DNA from: Bifidobacteriaceae bacterium UBA2724
GTDB taxonomy: Bacteria; Actinomycetota; Actinomycetes; Actinomycetales; Bifidobacteriaceae
Length of the DNA stretch: 64,000 bases
NCBI GenBank assembly: GCA_002353815.1
Contig: DEKK01000006.1
Location: 1 to 64,000, forward strand
Reading direction: 5' to 3'
Shown piece by piece: positions 17,911-26,392 of this stretch. The translations under genes were made by a program, and so were the position numbers. Within the stretch, counting starts at the first letter, position 1. Each line of letters starts with the position of its first letter. The notes below the pieces were generated by a model, which was given only the letters and a program-made list of their open reading frames with translations, did not search any database and was not told where the DNA came from.

Positions 17911-17950
17911 AACCACCAGAACGAAGAGACAAACGTAAGGAGGTGACGGA

Positions 17951-18769
17951 ATGCGTGGAGAGACTTCACTGACCAGCGAGGCCGCGGTGCGCGCCAAATA
18001 CGCCCCGTTGCTTCAAGCCAAGGGCGAGAAGGCCGGAGACATCGCGCAGCAGTTGTTTGACTTCTGCGCCGTGCTCGACGGCACGCCTCGACTGGAGCGG
18101 GCTTTGACTGATCCCTCGCGTGATACCGATGCAAAGGTCACGCTTCTGAAAGCCATCGTCAACGATTCCGTCGATCCGCTGACTGTCGATATTCTTACCG
18201 ACCTTGTCTCTCACCGCTGGAGCCGTGTGTCGCATATCGCCAACGCGACCGAAGACCTTGCCATCGATGCCCAGCTGTATCAGGCTGACGCACGCGGATG
18301 CACCGGAAAGGTCGCCGTTGAACTTGCGAAGATCCATTCGGCGCTGCTCAACATGTCTGTGCTCAGATCCGAGCTTTCGGATCCGCAGATCGACCCGGAG
18401 AGGCGCGTGGCCTTGCTGGACCACCTGTTTGACAGGGACCAGCTCGATTCCATCACGCTTCTTCTGGCGGAGCGGGCGACGAGGAACTTGCGCAACAGGC
18501 GTTATCTCTACACGATTCAGTGGCTTATTGACAAGATATCGGAACATTGCGGAGAGACCGTCGTCACGGTCACATCTGCGGTGGAGCTGTCGATAGACCA
18601 GATAAAGCGAATCATTCAGATCTATTCGAAGAAGCTCGGGCGTCCGGTCCATGTCAATTCTGTGGTCGACCCGTCCGTGCTCGGTGGCATCCGCGTCCAA
18701 TACGGCGCCGAGGTCATCGACAACACGGTGGTCGCGAAGCTGCACCAGCTGCAGCGCAGCGTTGCTTAG
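17951..18769 (+). CDS. atpH: ATP synthase F1 subunit delta
   Basis: A 272-residue delta subunit that links the peripheral stalk to the F1 head. The C-terminal part (VTSAVELSIDQIKRIIQIYSK followed by the end VHVNSVVDPSVLGGIRVQYG) is the conserved delta signature. It is longer than the roughly 180 residues typical of E. coli, as in other actinobacteria, because of an extended N-terminal helical domain. The ATG at 17951 follows AAGGAGGTGACGGA. Confidence 0.95.
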   Translation: MRGETSLTSEAAVRAKYAPLLQAKGEKAGDIAQQLFDFCAVLDGTPRLERALTDPSRDTDAKVTLLKAIVNDSVDPLTVDILTDLVSHRWSRVSHIANATEDLAIDAQLYQADARGCTGKVAVELAKIHSALLNMSVLRSELSDPQIDPERRVALLDHLFDRDQLDSITLLLAERATRNLRNRRYLYTIQWLIDKISEHCGETVVTVTSAVELSIDQIKRIIQIYSKKLGRPVHVNSVVDPSVLGGIRVQYGAEVIDNTVVAKLHQLQRSVA

Positions 18770-18823
18770 ACGAACACGAAGAGTTTTCAAGAACGAAAGT
18801 AAACGAAGGAAAAGGAGTGATCT

Positions 18824-20482
18824 ATGGCTGAATTGTCCATTGATCCCACCACGATTCGTCGGGCGCTAGACGAATTCGTCGACTCCTACAAGCCCTCGGA
18901 CACGCCGACCGAAGAGGTCGGATATGTGAGGACTGCAGGCGACGGAATCGCGCACGTCGAGGGCCTTCCCGGATGCATGGCCAACGAGCTGCTGAAGTTC
19001 GCTGACGGCACGCTGGGCTTGGCGTTCAACCTCGATGCCCGCGAGATTGGTGTTGTTATCCTTGGCGATTTCGCTGGCATCGAAGAAGGTCAGGAAGTTC
19101 GTCGTACGGGCGAAGTGCTTTCCGTGCCCGTCGGCGATGGATACCTTGGCCGAGTGGTGAACCCGCTGGGCGAGCCGATCGATGGCCTGGGCGAGATCAA
19201 GTGCGAATCCCGTCGTATCCTCGAGGCCCAGGCGCCTGACGTCATGCACCGTCATCCGGTGGACCAGCCGCTGTCGACGGGCCTCAAGGCCATCGACGCC
19301 ATGACCCCGATCGGCCGTGGCCAGCGTCAGCTGATCATCGGCGACCGCCAGACCGGCAAGACGGCAATCGCCATCGATACCATCATCAACCAGAAGAAGA
19401 ACTGGGAGACCGGGGACCCGGCCAAGCAGGTGCGCTGCATCTACGTCGCCGTCGGCCAGAAGGGCTCCACCATCGCCTCCGTGCGCGCCGCCCTCCAGGA
19501 CGCAGGCGCCATGGAATACACGACGATCGTGGCTTCCCCCGCTTCCGATTCCGCTGGCTTCAAGTACATCGCCCCGTACACCGGCTCGGCCATCGGCCAG
19601 CACTGGATGTACAACGGCAAGCACGTGCTCATCGTCTTCGATGACCTGAGCAAGCAGGCCGAGGCATATCGTTCGATCTCCCTGCTTCTTCGCCGCCCGC
19701 CGGGGCGCGAGGCCTACCCGGGCGATGTGTTCTATCTGCATTCCCGCCTGCTGGAACGCTGCGCCCGCCTGTCCGATGACCTTGGCGGTGGCTCCATGAC
19801 CGGTCTGCCGATCGTGGAGACAAAGGCGAACGATGTGTCCGCCTACATTCCGACGAACGTGATCTCCATCACCGATGGCCAGATCTTCCTTCAGTCCGAT
19901 CTGTTCAACGCCGGCCAGCGTCCTGCAGTGGACGTCGGCATCTCGGTCTCCCGAGTCGGTGGCGCCGCGCAGACCAAGGCCCTCAAGAAGGTCTCCGGCA
20001 CGCTGAAGATCTCGCTCGCCCAGTACAAGTCGCTTGAGTCCTTCGCCATGTTCGCGTCCGATCTGGATGCGGCCTCGAAGGCCCAGCTGACCCGTGGCTC
20101 CCACCTGATGGAGCTGCTCAAGCAGCCGCAGTACTCTCCGTACAGCCCCGAGCAGGAAGTCGTTTCCATCTGGGCTGGCACGCACGGCAAGATGGACGAC
20201 CTGCCGCTGGGCGACGTCCTCCGCTTCGAGAAGGGCATGCTGGATTACGTCGACCACAACACGGATGTCATCAAGACGATCGCCGAGACCGAGGACTTCA
20301 CTCCGGAGACGGAGAAGGCCCTGGACGCGGCAGTCGATGCGTACCGAGACACGTATGTCAAGCTCGACGGAACCCCGCTTGTCAACAAGGAAGACAAGGC
20401 CGAAGAGAAGACCGCGGTCCAGCAAGAGAAGATCGTCCGTCACAAGAAGAAGTCCAAGAAGTCCCAGAAGGCTGGTGACTGA
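18824..20482 (+). CDS. atpA: ATP synthase F1 subunit alpha
   Basis: A 552-residue non-catalytic nucleotide-binding subunit of the F1 hexamer. The Walker A motif GDRQTGKTAIA lies near residues 173-183, and the alpha-family stretch YRSISLLLRRPPGREAYPGD is present. The C-terminus carries an extra lysine-rich tail (KHKKKSKKSQKAG), longer than in E. coli. The ATG at 18824 follows AAAAGGAGTG. atpG begins two bases after its stop. Confidence 0.98.
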   Translation: MAELSIDPTTIRRALDEFVDSYKPSDTPTEEVGYVRTAGDGIAHVEGLPGCMANELLKFADGTLGLAFNLDAREIGVVILGDFAGIEEGQEVRRTGEVLSVPVGDGYLGRVVNPLGEPIDGLGEIKCESRRILEAQAPDVMHRHPVDQPLSTGLKAIDAMTPIGRGQRQLIIGDRQTGKTAIAIDTIINQKKNWETGDPAKQVRCIYVAVGQKGSTIASVRAALQDAGAMEYTTIVASPASDSAGFKYIAPYTGSAIGQHWMYNGKHVLIVFDDLSKQAEAYRSISLLLRRPPGREAYPGDVFYLHSRLLERCARLSDDLGGGSMTGLPIVETKANDVSAYIPTNVISITDGQIFLQSDLFNAGQRPAVDVGISVSRVGGAAQTKALKKVSGTLKISLAQYKSLESFAMFASDLDAASKAQLTRGSHLMELLKQPQYSPYSPEQEVVSIWAGTHGKMDDLPLGDVLRFEKGMLDYVDHNTDVIKTIAETEDFTPETEKALDAAVDAYRDTYVKLDGTPLVNKEDKAEEKTAVQQEKIVRHKKKSKKSQKAGD

Positions 20483-20484
20483 TC

Positions 20485-21423
20485 ATGGCTTCCCAACTCG
20501 CATATAAGTCACGCATCGCCTCCACGCAGTCGTTGTCGAAGATCTTCAACGCGCAGGAGATGATTGCATCTTCGCACATCGCCAAGGCCCGCAACCTTGC
20601 GCTCGGTGCGAAGCCGTACTCAGATGCGATTCAGGATGCCTTGGCTGCTCTCGTGGCCCACACGAAGCTCGATCATCCCCTCGTCAAGAAGAAGGAGAAG
20701 ACGCCGAATCCCCATGTCGCGGTGCTTGCTGTCACCAGCGACCGCGGCATGGCCGGCCCTTACACCTCCAACGTCCTGCGAGAGACCGAGAACCTGCTCA
20801 AGCGACTCGATGAAGCCAACAAGATCCCCGAGCTGTATGTCTACGGCCGCCGCGGTGTCAACTACTACAAGTACCGCAGCCGCGACATCAAGGCCACGTG
20901 GGAAGGCCACACCGACGAACCGAGCGTGAGGGTTGCCGAAGAGATTGCCAGCACGCTTCTCAACGCCTATATGGCGCCTGGCGAAAATGGCGGCGTCAGC
21001 GAGCTGTACCTTGTCTACACCGAGTTCATCAACATGGTCTCGCAGAAGGTGCGCATCCTGCGCATGCTTCCCGTCGAGGTCGTGAACAAAGAGATCGACA
21101 TGGCAACGGCCACCGCTAAAGAACAGGCCGAAGCGGAGAAGGAATTCACGGCACCGCTGTACTCGTTCGAGCCCAGCGCCGAGGAGGTCCTCGACAAGGT
21201 CCTCCCCAAGTACGTGCAGTCCCGCATCCACGAGTGCCTGCTCACCGCAGCTGCATCCGAAACCGCAAGCCGACAGAACGCAATGCACACGGCCACGGAA
21301 AACGCCGATAAGCTCCTTGACGAACTGACGCGAAAGCTGAACCAGACTCGCCAGGGTGCCATCACGCAGGAACTGACCGAGATCATCGCCAGTGCCGACG
21401 CACTGAATACCACTGAAGAATAG
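20485..21423 (+). CDS. atpG: ATP synthase F1 subunit gamma
   Basis: A 312-residue central-stalk rotor subunit. Both ends are conserved: the N-terminal helix (KSRIASTQSLSKIFNAQEMI) and the C-terminal helix (NAMHTATENADKLLDELTRK, then NQTRQGAITQELTEI). The start is two bases after the atpA stop with the ribosome binding site inside the atpA tail. Length is typical for actinobacteria, slightly above E. coli. Confidence 0.97.
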   Translation: MASQLAYKSRIASTQSLSKIFNAQEMIASSHIAKARNLALGAKPYSDAIQDALAALVAHTKLDHPLVKKKEKTPNPHVAVLAVTSDRGMAGPYTSNVLRETENLLKRLDEANKIPELYVYGRRGVNYYKYRSRDIKATWEGHTDEPSVRVAEEIASTLLNAYMAPGENGGVSELYLVYTEFINMVSQKVRILRMLPVEVVNKEIDMATATAKEQAEAEKEFTAPLYSFEPSAEEVLDKVLPKYVQSRIHECLLTAAASETASRQNAMHTATENADKLLDELTRKLNQTRQGAITQELTEIIASADALNTTEE

Positions 21424-21430
21424 GAAAGCC

Positions 21431-22918
21431 ATGGCTATGAATGAAAGTGTGGCCGAGCTGAAGGCGCAAGACGACGCCATCGCAGCACAAGGCCGAGTTG
21501 TTCGAGTCCAGGGCTCAGTCATCGATGTCGAATTCCCTGTCGGGCATCTGCCTGACATCTACGACGCCCTGACTGTGCATATCAACAACGTGGGCACCAC
21601 GGAGGGCGAGACCCTGAAAGAGATCACCCTCGAAGTGGAGCAGCACCTGGGCGACAACATCGTCCGCACCGTTGCACTGAAGCCGACCGACGGCCTCGTG
21701 CGCGGCGCTTCCGTGACCAACACCGGCGGCCCGATCAAGGTGCCGGTCGGTGATGTGACCAAGGGCCATGTGTTCGACGTCGCCGGGCACATCCTCAACA
21801 AGAAGCCCGATGAGAACATCACCATCACCGAGCGCTGGCCCATCCACCGCAACCCACCGGCATTCGACGAGCTCGAGCCGAAGACCCAGATGTTCGAGAC
21901 GGGCATCAAGGTCATCGACCTGCTGACCCCGTACGTGCAGGGCGGCAAAATCGGTCTGTTCGGCGGCGCAGGCGTCGGCAAGACCGTGCTGATCCAGGAG
22001 ATGATTCAGCGCGTGGCGCAGAACCACGGCGGCGTCTCCGTGTTCGCAGGCGTCGGCGAGCGTACCCGTGAGGGCAACGATCTGATCGGCGAAATGCAGG
22101 AGGCAGGCGTTCTCGACAAGACCGCGCTTGTTTTCGGACAGATGGATGAGCCCCCGGGGACCCGTCTGCGCGTTCCGCTCACCGCTCTGACGATGGCTGA
22201 GTACTTCCGCGATGTCGAGAACCAGGACGTGCTTCTGTTCATCGACAACATCTTCCGCTTCACCCAGGCAGGTTCTGAGGTGTCGACGCTGCTCGGCCGT
22301 ATGCCGTCCGCCGTCGGTTACCAGCCGAACCTGGCCGATGAGATGGGCGCCCTCCAGGAGCGAATCACCTCGACCCGTGGCCACTCGATCACGTCTCTGC
22401 AGGCAATCTACGTGCCTGCCGATGATTACACCGACCCGGCCCCGGCTACGACCTTCGCCCATCTGGACGCGACCACCGAGCTGTCGCGTGACATCGCGGC
22501 CAAGGGCATCTACCCCGCCGTGGATCCGCTGGCTTCGACGTCGCGAATCCTTGACCCCCGTTACGTGGGCCAGGCGCATTACGACTGCGCGAACCGCGTC
22601 AAGGCGATTCTGCAACGCAACAAGGAACTCCAGGACATCATCGCCCTTATCGGTATCGACGAGCTCGGCGAAGAGGACAAGACGATCGTTGCGCGCGCAC
22701 GCCGCATCGAGCAGTTCCTCGGCCAGAACTTCTACGTTGCCGAGAAGTTCACGGGCCGTCCCGGTTCCTATGTGCCGGCTGACGAAACCATCGAGGCCTT
22801 CACCCGCATCTGCGACGGCGTCTACGATGAAGTCCCGGTGCAGGCGTTCTCCGGCATCGGTGGCATCGAGGACCTCGAGCGTAAGTGGCACGACATGCAG
22901 AAGGAACTTGATGCGTAA
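21431..22918 (+). CDS. atpD: ATP synthase F1 subunit beta
   Basis: A 495-residue catalytic subunit of F1. Walker A GGAGVGKTVLI lies near residues 178-188, the catalytic glutamate region is GVGERTREGNDL, Walker B is VLLFIDNIFR, and the DELSEED-like segment is ELGEEDK. The stop codon overlaps the atpC start (TAATG), giving tight translational coupling. Confidence 0.98.
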   Translation: MAMNESVAELKAQDDAIAAQGRVVRVQGSVIDVEFPVGHLPDIYDALTVHINNVGTTEGETLKEITLEVEQHLGDNIVRTVALKPTDGLVRGASVTNTGGPIKVPVGDVTKGHVFDVAGHILNKKPDENITITERWPIHRNPPAFDELEPKTQMFETGIKVIDLLTPYVQGGKIGLFGGAGVGKTVLIQEMIQRVAQNHGGVSVFAGVGERTREGNDLIGEMQEAGVLDKTALVFGQMDEPPGTRLRVPLTALTMAEYFRDVENQDVLLFIDNIFRFTQAGSEVSTLLGRMPSAVGYQPNLADEMGALQERITSTRGHSITSLQAIYVPADDYTDPAPATTFAHLDATTELSRDIAAKGIYPAVDPLASTSRILDPRYVGQAHYDCANRVKAILQRNKELQDIIALIGIDELGEEDKTIVARARRIEQFLGQNFYVAEKFTGRPGSYVPADETIEAFTRICDGVYDEVPVQAFSGIGGIEDLERKWHDMQKELDA

Positions 22919-23241
22919 TGGCTGACGAGAAACCCACCATCAAAGTCAATATCGTCGCCGCCGACCACCCTGTGTGGCACGGCACGGCGTATTCGGTGAA
23001 CATCCCGGCATCCGCTGGCCAGATGGGAATCCTGCCTGACCACGAACCGGTGCTGACACTGATTGACCATGGCGATGTGCGTGCGGAAAGCACGAGCGGC
23101 CATACGCACCGTTTTACGGTTTCTGATGGGTTTGCAGCCTTCGATTCCAACACCTTGACTATCGCGGTCGATAAGTCCAGCGAAGACGAGGAATATGTTG
23201 ACGCGGATGCAGACGCAGGCAAGACCGAAACGACGAATTAG
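22918..23241 (+). CDS. atpC: ATP synthase F1 subunit epsilon, short form
   Basis: A 107-residue epsilon subunit with the N-terminal beta-sandwich intact (NIPASAGQMGILPDHEPVLT). Instead of the C-terminal two-helix domain found in E. coli and Bacillus, it has only a short acidic tail (SSEDEEYVDADADAG). That domain normally inhibits ATP hydrolysis, so this complex probably lacks epsilon-type inhibition, which fits use as an ATP-driven proton pump. It is the last gene of the operon, before a terminator. Confidence 0.95.
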   Translation: MADEKPTIKVNIVAADHPVWHGTAYSVNIPASAGQMGILPDHEPVLTLIDHGDVRAESTSGHTHRFTVSDGFAAFDSNTLTIAVDKSSEDEEYVDADADAGKTETTN

Positions 23242-23262
23242 ACGCATCGCGTGACATGCTGA

Positions 23263-23292
23263 GGGCGGAGAGCTGAGGCTTTCCGCCCTTTT
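23263..23292 (+). terminator. atp operon terminator
   Basis: GGGCGGA pairs with TCCGCCC (ending 23288) around a 12-base loop and is followed by TTTT. Confidence 0.75.
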
Positions 23293-23355
23293 GCGCTTTC
23301 CGGGGGCCGTGGAGACCGCGGCCTCCCCGAAACCGGACGCAGGACTGAGGTAGAC

Positions 23356-23994
23356 ATGAGTGAAAAAGACCGCATGGTGAGTGGCGAACTGTACATCGCG
23401 CGTGACGCGGAGCTGGAGGAACTGAATCTGCGCCGGCGCAGGCTGGAGCAGAAGTTCAATACGTCGGCCTACGACGCCTTCGGCGAACGCGAGCGCGTCA
23501 TCCGTGAACTTCTGGGCGGGGCGGGGTCCGGAATCTGGGTCGAGCCGCCGTTCCATTGCGATTACGGCTGCAACATCGTCGTGGGCGACAACTTCTATGC
23601 CAACTGCGATTGCATTTTCTTGGACGTGGCGCCGATCCGCATCGGTGACAACGTGTTTCTGGGGCCCCGCATCGGGATGTACACGCCGTACCATCCGATT
23701 GACGCGTCCGTGAGGAACGAGGCCCTCGAAGGAGGGAAGCCGATCACCATCGGCAGCGATGTGTGGATCGGCGGCAGCGCCGTCATCTGCCCCGGCGTGA
23801 CCATCGGCGACGATGTGGTGATCGGCGCGGGCAGCGTGGTGGTCAAGGACATCCCGTCGCACTCCGTGGCCGTGGGGAACCCGTGCCATGTGGTGCGCGC
23901 GATCACCGACGCCGACCGTGATTACTGGCAGGCGAAGGCGCGCGAGTACCGCGCGGCCGTGGCGGCGGAGCGCGCGGCGGCGCAGACGGACTGA
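23356..23994 (+). CDS. Sugar O-acetyltransferase, left-handed beta-helix (Maa/NodL/LacA type)
   Basis: A 212-residue acetyltransferase related to maltose and galactoside O-acetyltransferases. An N-terminal helical cap (residues 1-55, starting MVSGELYIARDAELEELN) precedes hexapeptide repeats forming a left-handed beta-helix (IRIGDNVFLGPRIGM, ITIGSDVWIGGSAVI, VTIGDDVVIGAGSVV). The catalytic histidine is probably in YTPYHPID. It would transfer acetyl from acetyl-CoA to a sugar hydroxyl in the cytoplasm. The C-terminal Ala/Arg-rich helix is not part of the core family. It is a single gene after the atp operon; the ribosome binding site is weak. Confidence 0.9.
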   Translation: MSEKDRMVSGELYIARDAELEELNLRRRRLEQKFNTSAYDAFGERERVIRELLGGAGSGIWVEPPFHCDYGCNIVVGDNFYANCDCIFLDVAPIRIGDNVFLGPRIGMYTPYHPIDASVRNEALEGGKPITIGSDVWIGGSAVICPGVTIGDDVVIGAGSVVVKDIPSHSVAVGNPCHVVRAITDADRDYWQAKAREYRAAVAAERAAAQTD

Positions 23995-24089
23995 AAGGCG
24001 AGGGGCGCGACCCTCCGCCCACGGGACACATGGGTGACGCGGGGCATGGCCCTGCACGCGCCCCGCGCCACACGTCAGGCGTCGCTCTT

Positions 24090-24095
24090 TATACT
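24090..24095 (+). promoter_or_regulatory. -10 box of a leaderless start (nucS)
   Basis: TATACT, a near-consensus -10 box, lies 6 bases before the GTG at 24102. Confidence 0.6.
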
Positions 24096-24101
24096 GCTTA
24101 T

Positions 24102-24983
24102 GTGCGAATCATTGTTGCTGAATGTTCGGCGGTGTATTCAGGCCGTCTCGACGCCATGCTGCCGCGTGCGAAGCGCGTCATCCTCATCAAGGCCGATTCC
24201 AGCGTTCTGATCTTTTCAGAGCTGGGGTCATACAAGCCACTCAACTGGATGGCCGCGCCGTGCACGTTGCGCGACTACGGCCCGGACAGCGAGCGCTGGG
24301 ACTCGCTGGTGCGCGACACCTACGTGGATGACGATCCCGATGACGCCCCGGCGGGGGTCGAGATGGTGTGTCCCGGTTCGGAGCAGGCGTCGCGAACCGA
24401 CGGCGACGATGCCGCCGATGGCGCGGCCGCGCCGGGCGATGCGGACGGAACCGACGGCTCATCGGCATCGCCGAGCGGATCGGAACCGGTGAAGTTCCTG
24501 CGTGCGGTGGCAGACAAAGGCCCGGACATCCTCACCATCGCCATCTATGCGGTGTATTCCGACCAGGATTTCGACCTGGGCACCGACCCCGGGTTGGTCA
24601 AAGACGGCGTGGAGGACCATCTGCAGAACTTTCTGTCGAAACAGATCGATCGCATCGGCAAAGGCGCCAAGCTCATCCGCCGCGAATTCCCCACGGCCAT
24701 CGGTCCCGTCGACATCATGGCCGAGGATTCCGAGGGCGTGCACGTGGCCATCGAGATCAAACGCCACGGGGGAGTGGACGGCGTGGAGCAGCTCACGAGG
24801 TACTGCACCCTGCTCAACCGCGACCCGCTGCTGGCACCGGTGCGCGGCATCTTCGCGGCCCAGACAATCACGCCGCAGGCACAGGTGCTGGCCAAGGAAC
24901 GTGGCTTCGAATGCATGATCCTCGACTACGACGACATGAAACGGCGCAACGACGAAGACATCGACGACCTGCAGCTGTTCTGA
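24102..24983 (+). CDS. nucS: Endonuclease NucS (non-canonical mismatch repair)
   Basis: A 293-residue NucS/EndoMS nuclease that cuts at mismatches and replaces MutS/MutL repair in many actinobacteria. The N-terminal DNA-binding domain begins MRIIVAECSAVYSGRLDAML. The C-terminal RecB-like domain carries the catalytic Asp, Glu and Lys in GPVDIMAED and VAIEIKRHG. The C-terminus DDLQLF resembles a beta-clamp-binding tail. An acidic Ala/Gly/Asp-rich insert of roughly 60 residues (near 88-140) separates the domains, making it longer than the usual 220-230 residues. The start is the GTG directly behind the -10 box. Confidence 0.93.
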   Translation: MRIIVAECSAVYSGRLDAMLPRAKRVILIKADSSVLIFSELGSYKPLNWMAAPCTLRDYGPDSERWDSLVRDTYVDDDPDDAPAGVEMVCPGSEQASRTDGDDAADGAAAPGDADGTDGSSASPSGSEPVKFLRAVADKGPDILTIAIYAVYSDQDFDLGTDPGLVKDGVEDHLQNFLSKQIDRIGKGAKLIRREFPTAIGPVDIMAEDSEGVHVAIEIKRHGGVDGVEQLTRYCTLLNRDPLLAPVRGIFAAQTITPQAQVLAKERGFECMILDYDDMKRRNDEDIDDLQLF

Positions 24984-25027
24984 TCTACTGCCGCGGACAC
25001 GGGCGTAAGCCGTCGCCGCAAGCCGGA

Positions 25028-25071
25028 ATGGGAAGGACCCTGGCGGCATCGGCCGCCAGGGTCCTTCCCAT
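25028..25071. terminator. Strong bidirectional terminator between nucS and the FKBP gene
   Basis: A perfect 20-bp stem with a 4-base loop (ATCG) lies between convergent genes. The outer arms read ATGGGAAGG and CCTTCCCAT. The T tract is short. Confidence 0.85.
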
Positions 25072-25120
25072 ATGGTTTTCGCGTGGAGCAGGCAGGTTGT
25101 GCCGTCCGCGGATCGCTCCG

Positions 25121-26293
25121 TCAGGAGGCGGAGAGGATGTCGACGACGAAGATCAGCGTCGAGTTCGCAGGGATCGATCCGGTGGCCTGCGATCCGTAGC
25201 CTTGGTCGGGCGGGATGATGAGCAGCACCTGCGAACCCACCTTCTTGCCGATGAGCCCCTTGAAGCCCGTGACCACCTGGTCGAAGGTGAAGGTGAAGGT
25301 CTTGCCGTTGTCCCAGCTGCTGTCGAACTGGGTGCCGTCGGTGAGCCATCCGGTGTACTGCACGATGACCGTCTGGTCCTCGGCCACCTCGTCGCCGGTG
25401 CCCTCGATGAGGGTCTGCGTCACGAGGTCGTCGCCGACCTTGCTGGCGTCATACGTGCTCATGTCGATGGACGGCTTGCCGGTGGAGGAATCGCGTGTGA
25501 CCGTGGGCAGGCCGTCGGGAAGGTCCGTGACCTCGGTGCCTTCGGCGTGGGTGGGCACGTCTGTCGCCGACATGATGGTGAAGACCCACAGGTAGTGGGT
25601 GTTCGTGGCGGACGACGAATCGGACGACGAATCGGATGACGAGGACGTCGCGTCGGACGACGACGTTTCGTCGGCGGCGGTCTGGGCGGTGATGTCATTG
25701 GCGCGCAGCAGGTCGCCGAGGTCGGCGGTGCCGGATCCCGCGAGGCTGCGGCCGAAGAGGTCGGCGAAGTCGCCGCCCAGGCGGTCCGCGGTGTTGGTGG
25801 CCGTCGCGCCGGTGGCGGAGGTCGAGCCCGTGGAGGTGGACGTTTCATCGAGGTTGTAGCTCAGCGCGATGGTCGTGTGCACCTTCTGCCCGACAAAGAA
25901 ATACAGATAGTCGGGACCCATGGTCGAGCTGGAGATGACGGCGCAGTCCTTGGGGTCGTCGTCCCACGACGAATCGAGCTCGCTGCCGTCATCCGTGTTG
26001 ATGACGAGGTTCTGCAGGCACACGTTCTGGTTCTCGGCGACGACGTCGCCATCGCCGGTTTGCAGAATCGCATACTGGTTGTTGTGCGTGGTGTACGGCA
26101 GGGAATCGAACTTGATGGTCGGCTTGCTGCCCAAGGCGCCTTCGGCGGTCACGCCCGTCATGGGGGTAAGGCTGGTCTGGACGGTGGGCTGGGTCGTGCT
26201 GGTGGAATTGCCGCAAGCGGTGAGGCCTGTTCCCATTGCGACGGCGCAGAGGACGGCGACGACGCGCTTCAGGTTTGTCTCGATGTGTCTCAT
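25121..26293 (-). CDS. FKBP-type peptidyl-prolyl isomerase, lipoprotein
   Basis: A 390-residue secreted foldase. A signal peptide ends in the lipobox LTAC followed by Gly, so the mature protein should be lipid-anchored outside the membrane. The C-terminal 110 residues are a classical FKBP domain (VIVQYTGWLTDGTQFDSSWD, VVTGFKGLIGKKVGSQVLLI, IPPDQGYGS). The middle contains a second, degenerate FKBP-like stretch (LQNLVINTDDGSELDSSWDD) and a Ser/Thr/Asp-rich linker. The ATG at 26293 follows a leaderless -10 box. It is divergent from the acidic membrane protein gene, with only 99 bases between them. Confidence 0.92.
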   Translation of the reverse strand: MRHIETNLKRVVAVLCAVAMGTGLTACGNSTSTTQPTVQTSLTPMTGVTAEGALGSKPTIKFDSLPYTTHNNQYAILQTGDGDVVAENQNVCLQNLVINTDDGSELDSSWDDDPKDCAVISSSTMGPDYLYFFVGQKVHTTIALSYNLDETSTSTGSTSATGATATNTADRLGGDFADLFGRSLAGSGTADLGDLLRANDITAQTAADETSSSDATSSSSDSSSDSSSATNTHYLWVFTIMSATDVPTHAEGTEVTDLPDGLPTVTRDSSTGKPSIDMSTYDASKVGDDLVTQTLIEGTGDEVAEDQTVIVQYTGWLTDGTQFDSSWDNGKTFTFTFDQVVTGFKGLIGKKVGSQVLLIIPPDQGYGSQATGSIPANSTLIFVVDILSAS

Positions 26294-26300
26294 AGGCAAA

Positions 26301-26306
26301 ATGCTA
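26301..26306 (-). promoter_or_regulatory. -10 box of a leaderless start (FKBP lipoprotein)
   Basis: On the minus strand TAGCAT is 7 bases before the ATG at 26293. Confidence 0.5.
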
Positions 26307-26378
26307 GTCCATGTCTTGCCCGAACGTGTGACCGCTGGCGCATCACTGCTTCGGATACACAAGATTGATGGTCGTTGG

Positions 26379-26384
26379 TAAAAT
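26379..26384 (+). promoter_or_regulatory. -10 box of a leaderless start (acidic membrane protein)
   Basis: TAAAAT lies 8 bases before the ATG at 26393, with no Shine-Dalgarno sequence. Confidence 0.45.
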
Positions 26385-26392
26385 CTTCAGTT

